From positions 2,666 to 66,665 of the forward strand of contig MNCI01016112.1 in NCBI GenBank assembly GCA_015680685.1: 64,000 nucleotides of DNA, in the 5' to 3' direction. Source of the stretch: Gnetum montanum. Taxonomy: Eukaryota; Streptophyta; Gnetopsida; Gnetales; Gnetaceae. Shown here piece by piece: positions 55,811 through 64,000 of the stretch; positions within the stretch are counted from its first letter, which is position 1, and each line of letters opens with the position of its first letter. Under the pieces are notes generated by a model. That model was given only the letters and a program-made list of their open reading frames with translations, made no database searches and was not told the DNA's origin. The position numbers and the translations under genes were made by a program.

Positions 55811-57320
55811 TTGGCCCCTCTTTGTTGACATCTAGTGGAATCTACCCGAGAGGCGTCGACAAAGAAGTACAAAACATCATGAATGACCAAGTACCAAGCA
55901 TTGTCCATTAGCCCATGGCCAAATGTCATCGCACCATGCTCAAAAGTACATTGGGTTGAGGGAAATGTAGTTTAGGGAAAGGAGGGAATTGGTTGTGATC
56001 GGGGGAACCGAAAGATGATCGAGGGTTATAAGTGTTACCAGAATTGTGGGAGAGGAGTGCTCTCACATGAGCAAGTCATGTCATTGGTCTTTGTCAATAG
56101 CCGGGTTTTCAGTAGACTTAGAATCGAGACACTGGAGGTGCATTCCTTAGAGAAATGGAACCCTTGTGTTATGTTTAAGGGGGCTAATTGTAAATAGCCA
56201 AAGCCACGTGATGATGTGCCACATGATCATTTGCAACATGAGTGTTTTCCCAAGACAATTGTCTTCTCGCCTAGGGCTTGTATGAGAAGAGCCAATGATC
56301 TTTGGTCTATGATGTCCACAGGGTCATGGAGACCTTTTCCGTGTATTTTGCTCTTTGAACCTTTTCTTTTGTTCTCTTTTCTTTTGTTTTTTCTCTTTAC
56401 TTTTCTTCCTTTTTCTTTTGAAGGAGCTTGCTTTTTTTTTATTCCATATTCATGCTCATGTGCTTTGTGTTTATATCATGTGTTGTGCGTTGTGTTTTGT
56501 GTTGCAACTGCTTAGGGAATCACAGTGGACAATAGTGCATTAAGAGTTTTGGGATAAATATTGTATCAAGGGACTATAATTGAGTAGGGTAAAAAAGATC
56601 ATGATGAGGAATGGGGAATGCATCAGGATTTGGAAATGTACTTATGACCGAATTGATCAACCCAGTTGTGAGCATCAGGGAGAATGTGACACCTTGTCAT
56701 CATGATGGAATGAATCTATGCACGAACACCTCAAGTGTGTCATCCTGCAAACACCACTCCAAGGGAGAAAGAAAAACACAAATGATTCAATTAGCTAAAG
56801 CACTTTAAACTTGAACTCATCCAATGGAATGGAGCCATCATGTGGAGTTTCAAGCCCAACAAAATTTTAATTAGCATCAGTTTCATCCTGATCTATGTGA
56901 CACATCAGGTGGCCGGTCCTTGCTGAGCACGTACAACCAATTGCAGCAGCATGCCTTTTTAAACGACGCCAGGTTGTTGATGATGTTGCCAATTTATAGT
57001 GTTAGCAAACTGTTTTGGATTAGTTTTACATCATAATCCTTTGGATGTCGCCAGTTTATCGTCGTAGTGGATGGTGTAATGCTAAATTATAATCGTAGTA
57101 GACTATGAAGAGGCTAGCTAGTTTATAGTCTTAGTGGACTCTAGTGGATAAGTGTGGTAATTTAGTGTCATGTGGGATAGAGCTCTGTGGTGTCGATTTA
57201 CCGTCATAATGCCAGGATGTTTTGTGGTGCTAGTTTTAAGTCATAGCTCCAAGACTATTCTATGGTATCATTTTTAGGTCATGATGCCAGGATCGTGGCA
57301 TACCTTAAGATCATTAGACA
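55811..57320 (-). other. 3' untranslated region of element D
   Basis: Colinear with 38,452-40,030 of C: polypurine tract, purine/pyrimidine-asymmetric run (56,360-56,445), and tandem CCAGTTTATAGTC-type units (56,989-57,295). No coding region recognised. Confidence 0.7.
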
Positions 57321-57324
57321 TAGA

Positions 57325-58500
57325 ATGGTTTTAGGTACACATGAGTTGTAGGATTGGCCAATTTGTTTCCGTCCATGTCAGCGAGCTTGAATGCCCCATT
57401 ATCATAGGCTTTAGTGACTAAGTAAGGTCCTTCCTAGTTGGCTGAGAATTTATCTGAGTATTCGCAGGCTGCCTTGAGAACTAGGTCACCTTCCATGATT
57501 GGCTGCTTGTGTGGATTATGTTGATGACGTTGTCGTTGTTGTCTCTGGTACCATTCTATTTGATCAAGAGTTCGTACCCTTTCTTCCTCCACTACGTCGA
57601 GGTCAGCGATCTGTAGTTTGTTGTTTTGGCTTTCGTCAAGGAGGCTAGAGAGCGTTATCCGTAGCGAGGGAACCTCTAACTCCAAAGGTAACATAGCTTC
57701 AGATCCGTATACTAGGCTATGTGGTGTTTTACCTATGGACATTCGATGCGTTGTTTGATATGCCCATAATGCATAGATTAACTGCTCGTGCCATCATCTC
57801 TTGCTTTGATTAAGCATTTTCTTAAGCACCATGATGATTTTTTTATTCATAGATTTTGCTTGACCATTGCTCTGTGGGTAATATGGTGATGAAAATGAGT
57901 GTTTAATACCTAGGCTTTCGCAGAAGCTTTTAGTATCTGTCCTGCTAAACTATGGCCCATTATCAGTGACTATGGTCATTAGGATGCCAAAGTAGGTTAT
58001 AATGTTTTCTAATATGAAGTTACAAACATGTTTGGACATGGTTTTCCTGAGGGAAATAGCTTCTACCCATTTTGTAAAGTATTCGATCGTAGTAATGATG
58101 AAGCTATGTCCCACTGAAGATGGTGGTGTTATAGGCCCAATGATGTCTAATCCCCATTTTTGGAATGGCCATGTGATTTGCGTAGTATGCAACTCATTAG
58201 GTGGTACATGTATTAGGTTACCATGCCTTTGGCAAATGTTGCATTTCCTAACCCTGGAGAAGCAATCGTACTCCATGTGTGGCCAGTAATAGCCTAAACG
58301 TCTAATTTTCGTTGCCATTGCCTTAGGTGCTATATGCCCTCCGCACAGTCCTTCGTGAACCTGTTCTATGATTGTTTGGCCATCGATGCTACTAATGCAC
58401 ATCAACAGGATGCCTTCATAGGACTTGTGACACAAGGATTCCCCTATTAATGCATATTTCCTAGAGCATTTTCACACCGAATCTTTTTGAGCAGTCGTCA
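57325..58500 (-). pseudogene. integrase of element D
   Basis: The open run 58,435-57,950 has the zinc-binding domain (HEGLCGGHIAPKAMA, GYYWPHM, CNICQRHG) and the core start (KWGLDIIGPI, IEYFTKWVEA, ending TDNGP with the second catalytic Asp). The run 57,742-57,434 has GKTPHSLVYGSEAMLPLE and the region before the C-terminal barrel, whose EGPYLVTKAYDNGAFKL follows to about 57,330. Spellings are Tat-like. Stops at 57,949 and in the middle third break it. Confidence 0.82.
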
Positions 58501-58509
58501 AATGTTGTG

Positions 58510-59050
58510 GTAGTTCGCCTCATAGAAGGTACTCTTTTATGTCATCGCACCACTCTATTGCTTGTGTAGTGCTGACGGATGCTATGGGTATTTCATCGAG
58601 GGTGTTGGTTACTGGTTTGACATAATTTGTTATAGAACTAGGCAATGCATGGAACATCTCGAGTGTCATGTTCAAGGCTAGTGTGGCAAGCGCATCGACA
58701 ATCGTATTTTCGTTCCTAGGAATATGTTGCACATCTATGTTGATCAATTGTTTTAGCAAATGTTTAGTCAGGTCACAATATGGTTGCAAATGCGGAGCTT
58801 TGCATGCATAGATCTCTATGACTTGATTGATTACTACTGTGAATCACCTCGAACTACAAGACGTGTGATTCCTGAAGTTAGCGCCGCTATAAGACCTATA
58901 AGAAGACCTTCATACTCAGCCACATTGTTGGTGCAAGGGAAGTTTAGTCGATAGGAAAAGGGGCAAATTTCTTTCGAGGGATATGTTATGATGGCTATAG
59001 CACTTCCCCCTCAGGAGGTGGCTGCTCCGTCAAAGTACAGGATTGCATTG
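58510..59050 (-). pseudogene. second, archaeal-type RNase H of element D
   Basis: ILYFDGAATS near 59,040 is the first strand with its catalytic Asp. N-VAEYEGLL-like codons near 58,920 and the end block PRNENTIVDALATLA (about 58,725-58,680) complete the domain. Together with the preceding gypsy RNase H it gives the dual arrangement known from Tat elements, in which the second domain is thought to have taken over the activity. Stops lie between the two readable parts. Confidence 0.75.
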
Positions 59051-59620
59051 TAATTATCGGGCACTATGTCTATGCTGTTAATATCTTCGTCAAGGAATTC
59101 AAGGTTGATTGTTGCTTGATCTTGTGTCGGTGATGCGATCAACTGATTGGCTATTTCTTGACCCTTAGTGGAGGATTGAGCAACATAATGCAGGTCAAAC
59201 TTTGCAATCATCGCCTTCCATCTAGCTAACCTACTTGATTCATAGATGTTGTTGGTGATAGCTCGAAGCACGTTATCTTTGCAAATGATATTGACTTGGT
59301 TGCGGAAGAGGTAATGCTGCCACTTTTTCAAGGAAAAGACAAGGGTGAAGCATGATCTCTCCACATCGTTGTATCATTGTTCATGGGAAACCAAGGCATG
59401 GCATAAATATTAAATGGGGATCTCGGCTCCATCTTCTCGTTTTTGGCAAAGCATGGATGCAATAGATGTATCAGATGTCACGAGGTAGATGTAAAAAGGT
59501 TTATCGCTTTACGGGGGATGAACTATTGGCAGTTGAGCCAAATCCATTTTTATGTTTTCAAAGGCTTCTTGGCACTATTGAGTCCATTGAAAATGGACAT
59601 TCTTTCGTAGTAAATACTGC
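59051..59620 (-). pseudogene. first (gypsy) RNase H of element D
   Basis: Readable from 59,364: ERSCFTLVFSLKKWQHYLF corresponds to the E-K-x-x-[LY]-A-[LV]-V-x-A-x-[KR]-[KL]-R-Y-[FL] helix, then CKDNVLRAI for T-D-[QHN]-x-[AP]-L. The upstream first strand (YLVTSDTSIASMLCQ near 59,460) has lost a clear active-site Asp, as is common for the degenerate first RNase H of Tat elements. Confidence 0.68.
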
Positions 59621-60700
59621 ATGGGTTTCAGCTTATCAGTTATTTTCATGATAAAGCATCTAATGAATTGCAGTCTACCTTGTAGACCACGTAATTCGGT
59701 AAGGTTCCCAGGTAGTTGCATACTAGTTATTATTTTAACCTTATCGGGGTCTACTCATATACCCGTTTCGGAGACTACAAAGCCAAGCATTTTTCCCATC
59801 TTAACCCCAAAGATGCATTTCTTTGGGTTAAGCCTAAGGTCATATTTGAGACAACGTTTGAGTACCAAATCTAAGTGCTTTGCGTGTTGTTTGGTTGTTT
59901 TGGACTTGATCACGATGTCGTCTACATAATCATTGAGTGAATCAAGCATGTAATCACTAAATATATATGTCATTACCCGTTGATATGTGGCACCCATGTT
60001 TTTTAGACCGAATGGCATCATTGTATAACAGAACGTGCCCCAAGGTGTCATGAATGTTATCCTGAGTTGGTGTTCTGGGTTGATCTTGATTTGGTTGCAT
60101 CCCAAGAATCCATCCATAAAGGATAATAATGCATGCCCAGTGGCTGAGTCAACAAGTTGGTTGATACTGGTTAGGGGGAAATCATCCTTTATAGTGGCTA
60201 CGTTGAGGTCACAAAAGTCAATACATATGTGAATGCTACCGTTCTTCTTAAAGACTACAACAATGTTGGATACCCAATCAGCATAGTCAATAGCTCAAAT
60301 GAAACCAGCTTGATAAAGCTTCGTGATTTTTTTATGAACTGCCAACGCTACCTCAAGCCTAACCTTTCATGCTTTTTGCTTTATTGGTCTAAGTTTTTCA
60401 TCGAGGATGATGTTATGCTGGATGATGCGAGGGTCCAGCCCTAGCATATCGGTATATGACCAAGAAAATGTTTTGATATTATTCTTCAGCACTTGTGTAA
60501 TGTCATTGGCAATTTGCGGATTTAGTAGAGTACTTAGTCTTAATGTTTTAACCTCGCCACTAGACATGGTTATGGGGACTTCAATGATGGGATCCTTAGT
60601 GATGTTGTTGGCTTCTAAGTCCAAATTTTTAGTCATATCTTTAAGGTAGTCTAATGTTCTTTGAGTGGATTCCACGAAACTGTCATAAATTGATGATGAA
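59621..60700 (-). pseudogene. reverse transcriptase of element D
   Basis: The run 60,675-60,367 is the linker and RT entry (FSWSYTDMLGLDPRIIQH, LRPIKQK). The run 60,117-59,755 reads MDGFLGCNQIKI, TPWGTFCYTMMPFGLKNMGATYQR and the active site DYVDDIVIKS (YVDD at 59,917-59,928), then LNPKKCIFGVKMGKMLGFVVSETGI. All polymerase motifs of that half are intact. Frame breaks between 60,367 and 60,117 affect the fingers. Confidence 0.85.
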
Positions 60701-61132
60701 TCTAGATCAATGGATTCTAGATTGACTTCTCGTTAAATGGCCCCATGTGGTCCATTGATAAATAGCGGTGAAAAGAGGTGCTTGCTATCCATGTGTTTGC
60801 CCTTGCCAATTAAACGGGGAGCCACGTGAGCAAGGATGAGTTGCTATTTCTTGTAGAATTAATTTCTATGTCTCAATGCAACGAAGGCATGCAACAAATA
60901 GTTTATTATCCTATACAAAAGCTTGGCAGTTTTAGGCCTTGCTCGAGCTAGGTGTGGCAGTTTAAGGCCATACCGGGTCGTCTGCCAATCATGTTCCAAG
61001 TATATACAAGTATTATGATTTTCTCATGATTGTTGAATTTTTTTGGTGGATTTTTGTTTAAATGCATGGGTTATTTTGCAAAGGTTAATAAATATAAGAG
61101 AAATAAACAAAGGTAGCTACTTCTGGAGTACA
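60701..61132 (-). other. non-coding stretch upstream of RT in element D
   Basis: It carries GGCAGTTTTAGGCC / GGCAGTTTAAGGCC phrases (60,927-60,973), a near-repeat shared with 40,180-40,225 of element C, where they lie next to the protease. This could be the protease-RT intron of an Ogre-like element. No protease is present. Confidence 0.4.
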
Positions 61133-61172
61133 AAATCAAATAAAATAGAATAAAATAAAATAAAATAAATAA
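61133..61172. repeat. AAAAT-type simple repeat at the end of element D
   Basis: About seven units of AAAAT/AATAA. D-like sequence ends here and AGCGTGA-rich sequence starts about 50 bases on, so it may mark a junction. Confidence 0.7.
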
Positions 61173-61808
61173 GAAGATAGAGGATGAGGCACCATGTGGC
61201 TACAAGATGAGATAAAATGGCACCAAGTGTGGCGTGAGCGTGAGTAACTAGGCGTAGCATGACTTTAGAGGACCAGTGCACAGCGTGAGCCAGCATGAGC
61301 AACCAGAAACGTGGGCAGCTAAGAAGACACAACATGAGCAGGATGAAGGGCAATGGAAAGCAGGAATGGGGAAAGAGGAAGAAGCAGGCAAGCTTGGCGT
61401 TTGTGGAGGAGGGTGAGGAACTGCTTCAACACCTTCCACAGACTAGGATTTCTTCGTGGATTGGAACCTTCTGCAGGTTTATTCCTTCCCTCCTTTTCTA
61501 TTTTTTTTTTTATTTTGCAGCATAACACCAATGAGTGGCAACATCTAAGTTATGGGAACCACCATATTTCAGTGTATGAGGATGATTTAAATTTTAATTT
61601 TCTAGCAACGATCGTGTTTTCTGCATTCTTTCACTGTGTTCCAGGGCATTTGTGTTTTGAATTGCATTTGGGGTTACCTTTTGGGAATCGGCCAGTGTGA
61701 TTAATTAGGGTTCAACATGAGTTATTAGTGGCTGGTTTAGGGGTTCTAGTGTCATTGTGAGCAATGCTCTGGTATGTGCATGAATTTCCCTGGTAGCATG
61801 AATTACTC

Positions 61809-61935
61809 TAGCGTGAGTAACTTGCCCTGGATAGCATGAGTAACTTGCCTAGGATAGCGTGAGCAACTTGCCCTGGATAGCGTGAATAGCTGCCTTGGAC
61901 AGCATGAATAGCTACCTTGCCTTGGCAGCGTGAGT
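61809..61935. repeat. 23-bp tandem repeat, about five units
   Basis: Units of the form TAGCGTGAGTAACTTGCCCTGGA start at 61,809, 61,832, 61,855, 61,878 and 61,900, with a last partial unit at 61,926. CG in the second position of the core alternates with CA, as expected from methylated-cytosine decay. Confidence 0.85.
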
Positions 61936-62130
61936 TGTAGGGACTGCCATGTTTTGGGTATTGTTGGCTGCGTTTTGGGTTGGGAGAACCAGGGTTTTGA
62001 ATTACTATTTACTGCAGCAAAAAATCACAAGGCCACATCTCCAGTGTTAGTTGAAGGACTGTTTATCCAGCGCTAGTTGTAGGGCATTTCACTGTATTTT
62101 ATGCATTAGTTACAGGGCTCTATCTTCTGC

Positions 62131-62314
62131 GTGAGTTGCAGGAACTGCAATTTCTTATGCATTTTTAACCGTGATTTTTTATTTTTTTCTCAGGCATTAG
62201 CGTAAGTTGTGGGAACTGTAATTTTTTGTGCATTTTTAACCGTGATTTTGTATTTTTTGCTCGTGTGTTAGCACAAGTTATGCGAACTGTAATTTTTTTC
62301 GTGCATTTTTGCGG
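62131..62314. repeat. 71-bp tandem repeat, 2.6 units
   Basis: Units start at 62,131, 62,202 and 62,273. Each begins GTRAGTTGYRGGAACTG-AA (third unit: ACAAGTTATGCGAACTG) and contains TGCATTTTTAACCGTGATTTT. The third unit stops near 62,314. Confidence 0.85.
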
Positions 62315-62703
62315 TGTAGATAACATAAGCGATGGTCCTTACTACCACGCAAGCATTACTCACTAGTGTGATGTGATTTGGAGGCTTAAATGACTTAGTT
62401 TTTGTGAATGTTGTGTTTAAGTGTTGATGTTGTCTAATGATTTCCAATGTTCCCCAATGAGCATTAGATATACCAAACAAATATTGGTATTCTTGTCTCA
62501 CAGGGTGAACTTGTGTGCGTGTTGAATATTAGTTACTTGTTGGGTTTAATTTTCTTGTTTATTTATTCTATTTTCAATTTATAAGTTTTACATGTTTTAA
62601 GTTACTTACCTGAGATTTTGGCTCTATGCAGGGGCCTAAGCCTTCTCTCGTTGTGGTCGAACTTGTTGGTGTGCTATCTTGGTTCGGCCCTTTGGAATAG
62701 AAA

Positions 62704-64000
62704 ATGGCCAGTTATGACATGCGGATCAAGGCGCACGTAATATGGTTTCGTCTGAATGTTGGTGATTTTTTATCATTTATTCTGCATAATTTCAGCGTTG
62801 TCATATGATCTCATTTGAGTGAGCAGCTGACTCATGACATTGTTGAGACCATGTTGTCTGGCTCAACACGAGGTGTGTTAGCTTTCATTGTTGACATAGA
62901 TGAGGGGCTATATGTAGTCAAGGGAGGTGTTCCCGAAGGTCCTAGATCTACATGCTCTTTAACTCGTGTGTGGGGATTACTGTCTTGTAGCCATTACAAC
63001 AATAGTAGCACACTGTTTCTAGCTTGCCGCATACATACACTATTCCAAAATCCACTTGGAACAGTATACTGAGGAGACAAGTATGCTCTTTTATATGTGT
63101 ATTAACTTTGGTTCTCTTAGTGTTATAATCATTTTTTACGTGTGAATACCCTTTCTTTCGCAGGCCTCGTTTTGCTGAGCATGGATTGCATGAGGATGAT
63201 AGCAGACTTGCCATAGCCCGCAAAGCCTTGGAGATGTTCATGATGGGCCCCACACTTCATGCTGCGGTGCTAGGCCAGACCAATGATGCTATTGTCAATT
63301 ATCCTAAGAAATTCTCTAGGGCCTTTGAACATTGTCAAGTTCGTAGCTGGCTACATGAGGATTGGTCTCCTGATGGGCCCATATTTCCTCAAATGGTTGA
63401 CCCTGCAGCAAGTGTACCTACTCCATTTGATAGTGATAAATGATTATGTTCCGGGCTTGATTTTCATTTTTGTTAAATCATTGCTTAGCATGTTCTTGAT
63501 TTGATTCAATGTCTCCTATGTCTTTTCTACAGAGGCCGTCCCCCTTGATGAGGTTACCATCATATCCAGGTGCACTGAGGCTACCCTCTGTATGAAGTTT
63601 GGAGAGACAGAGGAGTCACAACGGTGGTTGCACAAGAAGGCACTCGAACAAATCATCAATCATCTTACCCGCACAGGCCTATTGGACTTATTTACTGCCT
63701 TGACTCCCAACGTTCCCGTGACTGAAATGGTTGCTATCGTTAACTCTTTTAATGATGACGTCTCCTATTTTACTACATGGGTTTGGGGAGTGAAGGTGTC
63801 CTTCCACCTCACCACCGAATTCTTTTTTGATCTTTTCGGTGTGCCAGCGGATGGTGTTAAGGTGGCGATAGATATGGGAACTAGAGAGGGGCTTGTGATC
63901 AAGGAACTTGAAGACTGGCTAGGTGTACCGTGAGGTCCTAAGGGCTTCGCCATGCAAGATGATACTCGCTTGGTGAAGGTAAACTTTCTGTACCTACTCT
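62704..64000 (+). pseudogene. transposase-32-like plant transposon gene, three exons, three TGA stops, runs off window
   Basis: Exon 1 (from ATG 62,704, or earlier) stays in one frame to 63,080 but contains TGA at 62,806 and 63,070. Intron 1 is 63,081-63,163 (CAA|GTATGC ... TTTCGCAG|GCC), exon 2 63,164-63,432, intron 2 63,433-63,532 (A|GTGATA ... TTTCTACAG|AGG), and exon 3 continues to the window end with TGA at 63,931-63,933. The split codons match in phase across both introns. Exon 3 has TALTPNVPVTEMVAIVNSF, then VWGVKVSFHLTTEFFFDLFGVP. This fits the transposase 32 / putative plant transposon protein pattern (F-[VY]-x-x-x...V-[RW]-G-x-x-[VI]-x-[FL]-[ST]-x-x-x-[IF]-x-x-[LF]-[LFY]-G-[LV]-P). 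Whether it was an LTR element's extra ORF or an independent element cannot be told here. Confidence 0.65.

Larger units (their letters stand above)
54149..61100 (-). mobile_element. Tat-like Ty3/gypsy element D, 3' part, with dual RNase H
   Basis: 3' LTR (54,149-55,810), repeat-rich untranslated region, integrase, archaeal-type RNase H, gypsy RNase H and RT, reverse strand. Two RNase H domains in a row are the hallmark of the Tat lineage of plant gypsy. LTR and untranslated region are related to element C. Protease, gag and 5' LTR are missing; the sequence changes to an unrelated block near 61,130. Confidence 0.83.
61173..62703 (+). other. AGCGTGA-rich flank of the terminal pseudogene, with tandem repeats
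   Basis: No coding domain. AGCGTGAG-type words are frequent at 61,220-61,310 and again at 61,800-61,935, recalling the LTRs of C and D. This may be an LTR or 5' region of the element carrying the transposase-32-like gene. I could not find its borders. TTTTGGCTCTATGCAG|GGG at 62,617-62,635 is acceptor-like. Confidence 0.4.

Overview
This window is plant nuclear DNA made almost entirely of decayed, mutually nested LTR retrotransposons. I see no intact host gene, no rRNA and no CRISPR array. A flowering plant is suggested by copia gag with a TGGTATCAGAGC primer-binding site, Tekay/Del-type chromovirus integrase with chromodomain, Tat-type gypsy pol with two RNase H domains, Athila-like pol with a degenerate tRNA-Asp primer site, and plant 'transposase 32'-type ORFs. 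I cannot name the species. Nearly every reading frame is broken, mostly by stops of the kind left by C-to-T decay.

Left part (1-24,679) is strongly AT-rich and old. It holds a gag-only copia element (1-4,657) inserted into the RNase H tail of a second copia; the tail and 3' LTR of a third copia (6,020 to about 8,115); a very degraded forward-strand Ty3/gypsy element (10,252-16,720) with an opposite-orientation solo LTR (11,359-12,382); a tRNA-derived SINE-like head near 18,045; a reverse-strand Tekay/Del chromovirus (about 20,860-23,440); and three repeat blocks full of a CCATGACTTATGG-like palindrome.

Right part (24,680-61,100) is reverse-strand throughout. Two copies (A and B) of one Athila-like family lie in tandem and share the LTR at 46,100-47,004, which has a primer-binding site on one side and a polypurine tract on the other. 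Copy A is 3' LTR, extra ORF, spacer, integrase, RNase H, RT, protease, gag, leader, shared LTR. Its gag/leader region is split by element C (36,778-45,843), a Tat-like element with both LTRs, gag and protease but no RT, RNase H or integrase. Copy B is cut in its RT by element D (54,149 to about 61,100), a relative of C that has the RT, dual RNase H and integrase C lacks, but no gag.

The extra ORF of A and B lies downstream of integrase. It has a plant transposase-32-like domain plus coiled coils, a probable 5' intron, and its own TATA box preceded by short palindromes like those in the LTR promoter. This internal promoter-plus-ORF module is the best candidate for something undescribed here. 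The window ends (62,704-64,000) in a spliced, forward-strand transposase-32-like pseudogene whose three in-frame stops are all TGA.
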